Shown one piece after another: positions 8,811-17,795 of a stretch of 64,000 bases of DNA. The position numbers were made by a program, and so were the translations under genes. How positions within the stretch are numbered: position 1 is the stretch's first letter; the number at the start of each line of letters is the position of its first letter. This stretch comes from BMS3BBIN04 sp964552465 (GTDB lineage Bacteria; Electryoneota; Electryoneia; Electryoneales; Electryoneaceae): NCBI GenBank assembly GCA_964552465.1, contig CAZKGR010000015.1:16993-80992 (forward strand), written 5' to 3'. Under the pieces are notes generated by a model that did not search any database, had not been told where the DNA came from, and saw only the letters and a program-made list of their open reading frames with translations.

Positions 8811-8844
8811 CACCATTCCTTTAAACACTTCAGCACTTCTTCAT

Positions 8845-8868
8845 CCCGACTTGCGAGCAAGTCGGGGC
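8845..8868. repeat. dispersed palindrome family B, copy
   Basis: CCCGACTTGCGAGCAAGTCGGG, a perfect hairpin, nine bases from the stop codon of the gene at 8878. Confidence 0.75.
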
Positions 8869-8877
8869 AAAACAATC

Positions 8878-9918
8878 TTAGAACCTGAACCGCAGGCCGG
8901 CGGTTGTGACACGTTCGTCATTGTGCCAGATGTTGCCCATTTCCGGTGAAACTTCCAAATCTTTGTTCATCGCACGGACGGTGAAACCTGCGTGTAACGC
9001 TGACGCAACGTGGTTGACCATGATCACCGAGAAGAACACCGCGCTGCGGTCAAGCAACTGGTTCGACTCATCACGCATGTCGATGTACAAATTGGCTCGC
9101 TGGCTTGTTCCATCCCACTCGTAGCCGACACCAGATGCGTACGAGGCCGCTGCAGGACCCCAAGTACTTGGTTCTTCCGGATTTATGCCCTGTCCAAGCA
9201 ACCAGTCATACCACCCATAACCGAACTGGGTCATGTACTTACCGATGTTCTCGTAGTATTGCTGAGTGCGTTCGTCCGGCAGCTCATGAGTAAAGTTGTC
9301 CGGGAGATACGCCAGCTTCGACTGCCAGTCATAATTTTCCCATTCACCCTGTCCACCAGTAAACGGAACTTTGATGTTAGGATCCTGTGCCGCAGCATAT
9401 TCAACTGCGCGGTAGACATTTTTGTGATACCATTTATCGGCGTACTTTTCGTAGAAGGTTTCCTTGTCCTCACCCTCCTGCGCGTAGTAGATGGCACCAA
9501 CCCAACTCGCGATTTCCAGCGCGAAGAAACCGGCTGCACGCCAGGTTTTGCCCGCGTACATTTCGCCCGCGCCCGGCATGATCGCACTGAGCAACAACGC
9601 GCGGCCCGGATTCTTCTTGTTCGCCTCCATCAACGCAACATCTTCATCACCGGCGGTCACAGTTTCGACTTCGCCATCGTCCGGATCCTGGTCCAGACCC
9701 ATCGCGAGACGGCGGTTCATATCGAATTGGCTGTATGATGAGTTCATGGTCGCATCGTTCCATGCGTCCAGATCCATCTCAGCGTCCAACGCTGGCAGCT
9801 CGGACTGAACAAAAACCGGTGACAATTCAGCCGTTTCCGCCACGTTGCTCGTAGCGAAGCTCGGGGCCGCGATCAGCGCCATCAGTATCCCCAACAGCGC
9901 AAGGTTTCCGTACTTCAT
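8878..9918 (-). CDS. DUF5683-like envelope protein, coupled to MA-barrel gene
   Basis: 346 residues with signal peptide LALLGILMALIAAPSFA. A helix and Pro-Gly turn (LLLSAIMPGAGEMYAGK) lead into the membrane stretch AAGFFALEIASWVGAIYYA. A second one, FFSVIMVNHVASALHAG, lies near the C-terminus, which ends in beta-strand-like LRFRF. The middle is rich in Tyr, Trp, Asp and Gln. The start overlaps the stop of the upstream gene (ATGA at 9918-9915), so translation is coupled to the protease-barrel gene. It shares its layout with the gene at 7881. It is probably a periplasmic or inner-membrane partner of the coupled proteins; the function is not known. Confidence 0.65.
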   Translation of the reverse strand: MKYGNLALLGILMALIAAPSFATSNVAETAELSPVFVQSELPALDAEMDLDAWNDATMNSSYSQFDMNRRLAMGLDQDPDDGEVETVTAGDEDVALMEANKKNPGRALLLSAIMPGAGEMYAGKTWRAAGFFALEIASWVGAIYYAQEGEDKETFYEKYADKWYHKNVYRAVEYAAAQDPNIKVPFTGGQGEWENYDWQSKLAYLPDNFTHELPDERTQQYYENIGKYMTQFGYGWYDWLLGQGINPEEPSTWGPAAASYASGVGYEWDGTSQRANLYIDMRDESNQLLDRSAVFFSVIMVNHVASALHAGFTVRAMNKDLEVSPEMGNIWHNDERVTTAGLRFRF

Positions 9919-12900
9919 CGGTGGTCTCCTCGTGTTCCCCCTAAGGGAAATATCGTTTCAAAGTTGAAAAGTACAGTGAAGTAGAACTTCCACTCTGGAT
10001 CGTAGACGGTCGTATTGTTGTTCTCGGTGACGCTCACCGTGTCCAGTCCACGCGCTGCTGCGAAGGTCACTGCGGTCGGATAGCCGTACCACGAATAGAA
10101 CTTCGCGCGCAACTCGAGCCCGATATCCGTCTTGATCTGATCCACATCGAAATCACGTTCACGCCAGGCATCGCCGACATCACCAAAAACACCCGCATAC
10201 AACCCATCCCAGTGCAGCCAGCCTGTCCGGGGACGATTCGGTTCCCACAATGGATGGCGCACCGCCACCGATCCGATCACCTTGCGTGTCCCGCCCATGC
10301 TGTAGAAGCTGTAGCCACGCATCCCGTGCAAACCACCAGCGTACAGGTGCATGAACGGATCGACCTGCTTGTCAAGGTAACCGGCCCGCAGACGCGGCTG
10401 AACGGTTAATCGTCCCAGCGGATTGTACCAATGGGTCGCATCACCCTCGACACGGAAGTATTTGTAATTCGTGTACACTTCCTGCAACGTTAACGCCGAC
10501 GCGTTGACCTCGAAGCCGTCGATGAACTGGTTGTCCTCGAAGGCGACTGTGAGTTGAGCGCGTGTTCCCGCGCGCGGGTGCACATTGCCCTTGATCATCG
10601 CCGGCATGGTGTTGTAGTCGAAACGCGCCTGATAGCTTTTCCCGATGAAATACGTGTAATGGAAGGTGAATCCATCCTCGTACTTCAGATTCGCCTCATA
10701 TCGACTGATTGATGCGCGCAACTCGCCATCCAGGTACTCAGCGAGGTTCATCCGCGCCCCGATGTCGAACAGCATCAGGTTGAAAGTGTAATCCACCCCA
10801 TACTTGTCATAGATCGGGATAAGTACGTCATTCTCATCTTCGACTTCATCCACGATTACGAACGGGTCTTCGAACCGTTCGCTGTCCTTACGTGTCAGGT
10901 AATATCCGAGCGTAAAAAATGTTGGCCGGAAGGCGGTGAAATCGAGCATCCCAATGGCATCAAACTCACCCTCTGTGTTGATGTCGAACCCGCCGAAGAA
11001 GTTCAGCTTCTCGAGGAAATCGCTGCTGAACATGTAAACGCCCGGCTTGAACGATCCATAATCCCATGCGATCCGCGGAACGAAAAACACCTGCTCAAAC
11101 ATCGGCTTGTAATGCTTGCTCGCCAGCGTATCGACATCTGAATCGTCATACAACGCGATGGGGATGTGATCCGTGTATTCCCTGCCGTATTCGGCCGTGC
11201 GCGGGTGCAATGGTAACGGTCGGTCAAGACGTGACAGCTTGTACCCATCAACCTGCCAGTCGCTGAAGACCATCGTCATCGCGTATGGCGATAGCGTCGG
11301 CGAAACCGCTCCGCCAATTGTGTTCGTCAGCAGATCAGTTTGCCCGGTTGCCAAGTTGTGACGGTAGATGTTGAAAATGCCGGTCTGATCAGACGCGTAG
11401 TACACAATCCGACCGCTTGGACCCCAGATCGCGTCACGCTGGTCGCCCTTTTCGTCTACGGCGGCGCGCAGGTTCGAGCCATCGGCGTCAATCATCATGA
11501 TGTCGCGACCGATATCGCGGCTCATCGCGAACAGAATTGAACCGTCTTTCGGGTTGAACTCCGGACGATAGGCTCGCCTTCCATCCCGCCAGTCAGTCAG
11601 CTTGTGGATAGAATCCGCCGGGACCGGATCGAAGTCGTCCCAGTGGTCACGTTCCGGCAAGTCCAGCGTTGCGATGTCGAGGGTGCCGTCACGATTGACG
11701 ACAAAGACCAGCTTGTTCTCGTCCGGGTGGAAAGATGGTTCCCACGCCCGCCCGGCTTTCGTCAGCCGATGTTCCTTCTCTTCTTCAAGATCATACAGGT
11801 AGAGATCGCTGTAGTTCGATTCGTTGCGCTGCAACGTGTGCTTCGCGTAGACCAGCCAACGACCGTCAGCGGTGATGTCGAAACCGTGTGTCACAGCTTT
11901 CGCGATCAGCTCGGGTTCATGATCGAAATCCGAATCTTCATCAAAGCTGCTGCCAGGATTGTCTACTACCCTGCGGTCTAGTGCGTACAGATTCCTCTGC
12001 CCGAAGTAGTCCGCGCCACGGTTGCTGACGTAGTACAACGTCTCGCCGTCCGGACTGAAACGCGAGTACAGATTTGCGCTACCAACGGTGTCGATAACCT
12101 CGCCCGCAACCTGATGTGCACGAATACTGTCCGTCGCATTCGTGTAATAATCAGTCAGGTAAGTGACCCAATCGTCGTGCAACTCGTACGCGCTGATGCC
12201 AAGCACCGCGCGGCAGGAAGAGTTAAAGCTTACACGGGTCAAACGTTTCTGCTCTTCGGTCAGCTCACGCAGCTTTTCAACACCATACTTCTCAGCTATG
12301 TACTTAACAAGGCTGTAGCCGTGGTTATACACGCCTTCGTTGCCAACACTGTTCTTGCCGAACACTTCCATGTTGTCGAGATTGAGAATCTCGCCGTTCA
12401 GTGCGCGAGTTCGGAGCTGCATGTCGCGATGGCTGTCCCAGAAGTCGAAACGATAGGACGGATCGTTATACTGCGCCGTGCCCTCCGCGAACCACATCGG
12501 CATCACCGTCATCGCGAACGGGTAGCTGGTCAGCACATTCGGATAGCCGTAGAGAACATCCGGACGCTTCTCCTCCTCGTAGCCCATCACCTGCACGTAC
12601 GCCGCCGGAACACTGCGCGGCAGCTTGCGCGCTGCGCCGAGCTGCAGCATGTGTGTCAGCTCATGGGTCAACACATCGCGCAGCCAGTTTTTGGTACCAC
12701 GTAGCTCATAGTCGAGCGGTGTCGCCCAGATCCAGATCTTGTTGTTGTAGTAGTATGCGCCGCCATTCGCGTAATCGTCCGTGTCCTTGACGATCAAGTG
12801 AATCTTGGTGTCCGGCTCGTAGTCGTAGAGATCGGTCAAAGTCGGATAAATCTCTTCGCCGATCTTGGCCAGCACCATCGCGGTGCGGGCGGCGGTGGTG

Positions 12901-13073
12901 TCGTAATGGATGAAGAAATGGTCCGTCTCGGACGTCTGCCAGTTCAGCTCGGGATGGTTGGCCATGCCGTACTGACCGAACGCGATCCACGCGAACACAA
13001 GAATGCTCACAATGATCGCGAAGAAAGCAATCAGGGCGCGACGTAGCGACGTATCTAGTGCAGGAAAGCGCAT
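9915..13073 (-). CDS. gluzincin peptidase / TolB-like beta-propeller / outer-membrane beta-barrel fusion
   Basis: 1052 residues in three parts. A signal anchor (ALIAFFAIIVSILVFAWIAF) is followed by an MA-type metallopeptidase domain: HELTH at 137-141 plus a downstream WFAEGTAQY supplying the third zinc ligand Glu. Residues about 330-640 carry PD40/TolB-like propeller blades (YSRFSPDGETLYYVSNRG, WEPSFHPDENKLVFVVNRDG, MMIDADGSNLR). The last 400 or so residues alternate aromatic beta strands typical of an Omp85/surface-antigen-like barrel. The start (ATG at 13073) overlaps the previous stop in TGATG, and its own stop overlaps the next start. This implies a surface or periplasm-facing protease tethered in the outer membrane, acting with its two coupled neighbours. 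Confidence 0.78.
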   Translation of the reverse strand: MRFPALDTSLRRALIAFFAIIVSILVFAWIAFGQYGMANHPELNWQTSETDHFFIHYDTTAARTAMVLAKIGEEIYPTLTDLYDYEPDTKIHLIVKDTDDYANGGAYYYNNKIWIWATPLDYELRGTKNWLRDVLTHELTHMLQLGAARKLPRSVPAAYVQVMGYEEEKRPDVLYGYPNVLTSYPFAMTVMPMWFAEGTAQYNDPSYRFDFWDSHRDMQLRTRALNGEILNLDNMEVFGKNSVGNEGVYNHGYSLVKYIAEKYGVEKLRELTEEQKRLTRVSFNSSCRAVLGISAYELHDDWVTYLTDYYTNATDSIRAHQVAGEVIDTVGSANLYSRFSPDGETLYYVSNRGADYFGQRNLYALDRRVVDNPGSSFDEDSDFDHEPELIAKAVTHGFDITADGRWLVYAKHTLQRNESNYSDLYLYDLEEEKEHRLTKAGRAWEPSFHPDENKLVFVVNRDGTLDIATLDLPERDHWDDFDPVPADSIHKLTDWRDGRRAYRPEFNPKDGSILFAMSRDIGRDIMMIDADGSNLRAAVDEKGDQRDAIWGPSGRIVYYASDQTGIFNIYRHNLATGQTDLLTNTIGGAVSPTLSPYAMTMVFSDWQVDGYKLSRLDRPLPLHPRTAEYGREYTDHIPIALYDDSDVDTLASKHYKPMFEQVFFVPRIAWDYGSFKPGVYMFSSDFLEKLNFFGGFDINTEGEFDAIGMLDFTAFRPTFFTLGYYLTRKDSERFEDPFVIVDEVEDENDVLIPIYDKYGVDYTFNLMLFDIGARMNLAEYLDGELRASISRYEANLKYEDGFTFHYTYFIGKSYQARFDYNTMPAMIKGNVHPRAGTRAQLTVAFEDNQFIDGFEVNASALTLQEVYTNYKYFRVEGDATHWYNPLGRLTVQPRLRAGYLDKQVDPFMHLYAGGLHGMRGYSFYSMGGTRKVIGSVAVRHPLWEPNRPRTGWLHWDGLYAGVFGDVGDAWRERDFDVDQIKTDIGLELRAKFYSWYGYPTAVTFAAARGLDTVSVTENNNTTVYDPEWKFYFTVLFNFETIFPLGGTRGDHR

Positions 13074-16000
13074 CAATTAACCACCGCAAAACGTATCAAT
13101 TTGACCTCACCCCCGACCTCGAGCCGGGCCACATACACGCCGGACGGCAACGCCGACACATCCACTTCAATCTCTGCCTGCTCAACTTCCAAACCGCCGC
13201 TCGATGATCCACTCTGCGTTAGATGTTCACGTCCGGCGATGTCATAGATCACGACTTCAGCATTCCCGTCTTTCGCCGGATAACGGAAGTGCGCGACATC
13301 CTCCTGCATCACCGGGTTGGGCCAGCAGTATGCGTCGTCCATCGTGAACGGTGCCCGCGTTGCGGTCTCACCCGGATCGTATGACACATATCGTGTGTTC
13401 GCCGGATTCCCACCCTCTTCGCTCCACAACACCTGCTTCTCACCCGAGAAACCGGGGAGGTTGTAAGCTGTGATGCGAAGTCCCCAAGGCATTCCAGACG
13501 TTGCAACGAATTCCAGATTGTCATCTGAATCAAGATCCGTTACGAACATTCGTGTTCTGTTCGTCTCCTGATCAGTCAGAATGCTGAGTGGAAAACCAGG
13601 AAGCACGCGACCATCGGATACATCGTAAGCAGCAATACTGACAGGTGGCCAGGAATCGCTCATACCTGTTGTCGAAGAAAACCACTCAAGATTACCATCA
13701 CCATCTGAATCGATAACTAAGGAATTATACGGTAAAGGTGATCCACCTTTAGAACTTAGTGTCAGCGGAGATCCCTCTGATACAATGCCGTTCAACTCAA
13801 TCCCGAATATGTCATATTCGTTCGAATTTCCTGTCAGACATGCAGGTTCAGGAATTCCATCATTATCCAGGTCCAGCACCCTAAGTTCGTAAGGGGACCA
13901 GTCCAATGGAATGGTCGTGACGTGTGGCGTCGGCCAGGAATCCGGACCGGATTCAGTGAATTGCAGAAGGATCATGTAACCATTGTCATCAACACCACCG
14001 TCGAAATTCATACCCACATATTCTGGCGATCTATCGCCATCGAAATCTGATGCGATCACATCGTGCAGGTTCCATTCCTGGAACTCCAGCTCCACATCGA
14101 TATCCTGAGTATCAATGAGGTTCACCGTCCCGGCAGACAGATTCAGTTGCAGAACATCCATATTCGTCATCCAGATGATGGCATCGTGACCGTCAACTGG
14201 ATCTTCCGGGATTATCGTGAATCCTGATCGTACAAAAAGACCACCCGTTGCAAACGTTGTATCGATCGAAGGCTCATCCACTGGATCGTCGTATTTGAGA
14301 GCAACGATGCGTAGATCTTCTTCCGGTATTTTCAAGCATTGGGCGATTGCATAAGGTGTTCCGTCAGCAGCTTTCGCAACTGATATTGAGCGATAGTTGT
14401 AAGTCTCATCAATGATGAATGATTTGGTCGAAAATTCATTGGTTCCCAGCTCAAAACTGGCGATCAGGATACCATTATCCGCGTACCCACCAGCGCCATT
14501 CAGCGTAATTACTAGATCATCATCGCCGTCAAGATCCATGTCGTCAATAGCCATATGAGATCCCAAGTTGTCTCGGGTATTGACTTCGCTAAGGTCATAG
14601 CGCTGAATTCCCACACTATCGATAATTGCGATTTGTGCCGGCCAGTCATCTGCGCCCAGAACGACGATTTCATCAATACCATCGCCATTGAAATCGCCGG
14701 CGCTGATGTCAAAAACATGATCCCAATCCAGTTGAACCGGGAACTCCTCTTCCACCCAGCTGTTGCTGATGCGGAAGCTCATCGTGTCGCCGATGCCGCT
14801 GAAACGGCTGAACGTCAGGTGCGTGTAGCCACCATCATTGGTTACTGAAGACGGGTGCGTGTTCGTCGAGAACTCAGGATTGAACAACGGGCGGTTCGAC
14901 TCGCGCCAGAACTCGTTATCACGGTAGAACGCGTCTGCGAAGTAACCGTATTCGGTGCCGTCGCCAGCCGTCAGGAACGGGTATTCGTTGCCGATGTCCC
15001 ACGTGCCGTCCGCTTCCTCGAGACGAATCCCACGCATGTCGAAATCGTTCTGGATGCGGTCGTCTGCGTAACGGTTACGGATCAGTCGGTCGTCAATATG
15101 CCAAACCAACACGCCGCTCGCCGGCATGTCGAAATCGTAATCTTCATATTCGACAGCTACGCCAAAACCTTCCTGAGCTTCCCAGGAATAATTATCGTGG
15201 AACCAAAGGGTATCGTTATCACGATCAACGGCGTAGGTCAGGCTGTCCTCATCAGGATCACGTAGCCGGGCTTCGACGAGGTAGTATTCTGTGTCCGTGA
15301 TCGGGATGCGGAGCAGACGCACGACATCGTCAGGATCTTCGAGAGATGTGCTGAACACGTCATCCGGCAGATGCAAACCACCGACACGCACTGTATCCAA
15401 CTCACTGAACGCGCTGGCTTCAACCGGTGTGTCCCAGCCCATGAATACTCGTGACCACGCGCTCGGTGGAAGTGGTATCGTGCCGAAATATCCACCGAAG
15501 CCGCGATCCATCAGGCCGAGCATCCCGATCCCAGCAGCGCCGGTCTCTGTATTGTACAGGTGCGGCAGGCCAATCGCGAAGCCTATCTGCGCGACAACGG
15601 TTCCGTGCATGCCGACATCGACACCCGGCTGACGTTGCGTCTCTGGCAGGATGATACCGTTCGGGACCACGCCTTCTTCAAGCTGAATACCGTTCGGCAG
15701 ATTGCCGAACTCAGCGAGGTCGTTCTCAGAAATGAACACCGACGGTATGTCAAACGGTGTCATGTCATAACCGGTGTCGAATTCGTTACCGGCACCGGCG
15801 TGGAAGACGATGAACATGTCGTACTTGGAAACATCCACATCCGGGTCAGCGTCCGCCAGAGTCCACGCATCGGCGAACAACTGTACCAGCTTCTCGTTGA
15901 GACGCTGGTGGTCGTCATTACCGTAGTTGATGTGCCAGATCGGGTACGGAAGCTCATACGATGCCTGACTATCCAGCGGGTACACATCACCGCCTTCGCC

Positions 16001-16423
16001 CGAGCTATCAACGCCTGCCAGCGTCAGCTTGCCATAGCTGTATTTGTCGAAATAATTCCTTGCAGCGAGCAGATGATCCTGGAAGAACTGCCGGTCATGC
16101 GGCGGCGGATCGAGCAGCCAACCAGCCTGATTGACCGTGTCCGGAAAATCATACATGAAGTCGCCGTCGCCGAACGTAGTCGAGAGCGTATCCGGCTGGA
16201 AATGAACACGAATCGCGAGCACACGCAGGGTGTCCGGCAGATCGCCGGGAAACGTGAAGTAGTCACTGTCAATGTTGTTCGTGATCACCCGGGACGGTTG
16301 CAGTCCGGCAACAGATGGCACCGGATCAATAGCACGTGACACAGCTGCCGCCAGATTTGGCAGCAACAACGTGATCACAAGGATTAGCAATCCTGGAAGG
16401 GCGATGCGTGTGCGTGTGTGCAT
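13073..16423 (-). CDS. secreted M6-like protein with lost zinc motif, FG-GAP repeats and sorting domain
   Basis: 1116 residues. The signal peptide is ALPGLLILVITLLLPNLAAA. Residues about 60-450 resemble the M6 (immune inhibitor A) metalloprotease domain (LAIRVHFQPDT, YFDKYSYGKL, FIVFHAGAGNE). Where HEFGHxxGLPDLY is expected, residues 278-291 read AQIGFAIGLPHLYN, so all zinc-binding and catalytic residues are gone. From about 560 on there are FG-GAP/VCBS calcium-type blades: GDFNGDGIDEIVV, DDMDLDGDDDLVI, SDFDGDRSPEYVG, LDLDNDGIPE. The end is a type-A-like sorting domain (YCWPNPV, SALPSGVYVARLEV, RFAVVN). The stop overlaps the next start. Probably a binding or scaffold protein rather than a protease. 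Confidence 0.75.
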   Translation of the reverse strand: MHTRTRIALPGLLILVITLLLPNLAAAVSRAIDPVPSVAGLQPSRVITNNIDSDYFTFPGDLPDTLRVLAIRVHFQPDTLSTTFGDGDFMYDFPDTVNQAGWLLDPPPHDRQFFQDHLLAARNYFDKYSYGKLTLAGVDSSGEGGDVYPLDSQASYELPYPIWHINYGNDDHQRLNEKLVQLFADAWTLADADPDVDVSKYDMFIVFHAGAGNEFDTGYDMTPFDIPSVFISENDLAEFGNLPNGIQLEEGVVPNGIILPETQRQPGVDVGMHGTVVAQIGFAIGLPHLYNTETGAAGIGMLGLMDRGFGGYFGTIPLPPSAWSRVFMGWDTPVEASAFSELDTVRVGGLHLPDDVFSTSLEDPDDVVRLLRIPITDTEYYLVEARLRDPDEDSLTYAVDRDNDTLWFHDNYSWEAQEGFGVAVEYEDYDFDMPASGVLVWHIDDRLIRNRYADDRIQNDFDMRGIRLEEADGTWDIGNEYPFLTAGDGTEYGYFADAFYRDNEFWRESNRPLFNPEFSTNTHPSSVTNDGGYTHLTFSRFSGIGDTMSFRISNSWVEEEFPVQLDWDHVFDISAGDFNGDGIDEIVVLGADDWPAQIAIIDSVGIQRYDLSEVNTRDNLGSHMAIDDMDLDGDDDLVITLNGAGGYADNGILIASFELGTNEFSTKSFIIDETYNYRSISVAKAADGTPYAIAQCLKIPEEDLRIVALKYDDPVDEPSIDTTFATGGLFVRSGFTIIPEDPVDGHDAIIWMTNMDVLQLNLSAGTVNLIDTQDIDVELEFQEWNLHDVIASDFDGDRSPEYVGMNFDGGVDDNGYMILLQFTESGPDSWPTPHVTTIPLDWSPYELRVLDLDNDGIPEPACLTGNSNEYDIFGIELNGIVSEGSPLTLSSKGGSPLPYNSLVIDSDGDGNLEWFSSTTGMSDSWPPVSIAAYDVSDGRVLPGFPLSILTDQETNRTRMFVTDLDSDDNLEFVATSGMPWGLRITAYNLPGFSGEKQVLWSEEGGNPANTRYVSYDPGETATRAPFTMDDAYCWPNPVMQEDVAHFRYPAKDGNAEVVIYDIAGREHLTQSGSSSGGLEVEQAEIEVDVSALPSGVYVARLEVGGEVKLIRFAVVN

Positions 16424-16520
16424 GTATTACTCGTATGCGCACTGGTCCTTGATGCGACCGTGCTAGCAACCTTTAGATGATTGAACTGACCGGCGAATCT
16501 CAAGATCAGGCTTCCGATCA

Positions 16521-16622
16521 CGTCATTCTGAATCTGGCGAATGCCGGATGAAGAAGGTCCAGCTTAGCAAAATCAGCAGAAGTTGGATCTTCTTCACTTC
16601 ACTACGTTCCGTTCAGAATGAC
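16521..16622. repeat. inverted pair of degenerate family A repeats
   Basis: GTCATTCTGAA at the left and TTCAGAATGAC at the right bracket about 80 bases. Each arm is a degenerate family A element. The pair lies between porV and the M6-like gene. Confidence 0.55.
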
Positions 16623-16641
16623 GTGCTTTGTATTAGCTGTT

Positions 16642-16672
16642 TGCTCACAGCTCAAAGCTCACAGCTCATAGC
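16642..16672 (+). repeat. dispersed direct repeat family G, copy 1
   Basis: TGCTCACAGCTCAAAGCTC and so on. A low-complexity CTCA-rich element that begins six bases beyond the stop codon of porV. Confidence 0.65.
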
Positions 16673-16678
16673 CGTCTT

Positions 16679-17746
16679 TTAGAACCCGATCGACAGGCTG
16701 AAACGCATGGTGTCTTGAAGCGGATGACCCTCGCCCGCCTGGACATAACTGAAGTCGAAACGGTAGAGCGAATACTTCAGGCTGGCGCCGAAAGTGATCG
16801 GCTTAACCTTGCCCAATTCATCATTCCAGTAACCAACACGCAGTCCAACGAGATCTGTGTACCAGTATTCCATACCGGTGTGATAGATCAGCGTGCCGAA
16901 GAATGGGCCATCGCCCCAGGAACGTACCATCGCCAGGTAGAACGGATCAGATTCACCCTTGTCATCGAGATAGACCAGCTCCTTGTCCACGTCACCGACG
17001 ATGGTCAGGGTGTTGTACGGGCTCTTTACGATGTGATACGCGAATCCGATCTTGAGGTTGGACGGTAGCGGGTCAGCCTGCGCGCGGTCGATGTACGCAA
17101 CCTTCGGACCGAGGTTCGACAGGTTCGCACCGAGATTCAGGTTAGTAATCGGTGTGTGATACAGCCAGCCGATATCCACTCCCACGCTCGTTGCGGTACC
17201 AGTACCCTTTTCCGAACCCGCACCAACTGGTGACAAGTTGGAATAGATGAAGCGCATGTTTACACCAACAGCCATCTTTTCGTCGTTGGTGATCGGCGAA
17301 CCGTACGAACCTGTTAACGCCATTTCGTACGAGTTAAACGTTCCCAGCTCACGACCGGTCTCGTCCGTACGAATGCTCTCACCCAGGCTGAGGAATACGA
17401 GGTTCGTCCCAAACGTTCCCCAATCTTCCACCTTGTGCACATAGCTGATGAAATCGTAGTACAAGTCGTTGAACTTGAACTGTGGCAGCCAGTTGGAATG
17501 CATCAGCGTCGCTTCGTTGTATGGTACATACGCCAGACCGGCCGGATTCCACCAGGTTGCAGTCGCATCGTCTGCCAACGCGACAAACGCTTCGCCCATA
17601 CCGCCAGGACGCGCGCCCGGAGAGATTTTCAGGAACAATACACCCGCCTGGGAGACACTGGCAGCGTGCGCGGAACCAACTCCGCCAACCACAAGGGCGA
17701 TCAGCACGACGGTCGAAATCCGCCGTACCCAACTCATCCTGCTCAT
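16679..17746 (-). CDS. porV: PorV/PorQ-family outer-membrane protein of type IX secretion
   Basis: 355 residues with signal peptide STVVLIALVVGGVGSAHA. The N-terminal signature FLKISPGARPGGMGEAFVAL, followed by ADDATATWWNPAGLAY, is the hallmark of the PorV/PorQ (UPF0164, FadL-like) barrel family, and the rest is amphipathic beta strand ending in MRFSLSIGF with a terminal Phe. PorV carries T9SS cargo from the translocon to the PorU sortase at the outer membrane. The gene lies just downstream of a PorU-like gene on the same strand (49-base gap), the same functional pair as in Bacteroidota. PorV is preferred to PorQ because of this neighbour. Confidence 0.85.
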   Translation of the reverse strand: MSRMSWVRRISTVVLIALVVGGVGSAHAASVSQAGVLFLKISPGARPGGMGEAFVALADDATATWWNPAGLAYVPYNEATLMHSNWLPQFKFNDLYYDFISYVHKVEDWGTFGTNLVFLSLGESIRTDETGRELGTFNSYEMALTGSYGSPITNDEKMAVGVNMRFIYSNLSPVGAGSEKGTGTATSVGVDIGWLYHTPITNLNLGANLSNLGPKVAYIDRAQADPLPSNLKIGFAYHIVKSPYNTLTIVGDVDKELVYLDDKGESDPFYLAMVRSWGDGPFFGTLIYHTGMEYWYTDLVGLRVGYWNDELGKVKPITFGASLKYSLYRFDFSYVQAGEGHPLQDTMRFSLSIGF

Positions 17747-17795
17747 GACTACTTCCTCGTTACTATGAGTTTATGCAAAGTTTGAATTTGCGAAG

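Noticed and set aside
9010..9738. 242-codon plus-strand frame
   Set aside because: Shadow of the coupled DUF5683-like gene; the opposite frame has a signal peptide and coupling to its neighbour.
15560..16339. 259-codon plus-strand frame
   Set aside because: Shadow of the M6-like gene on the other strand.
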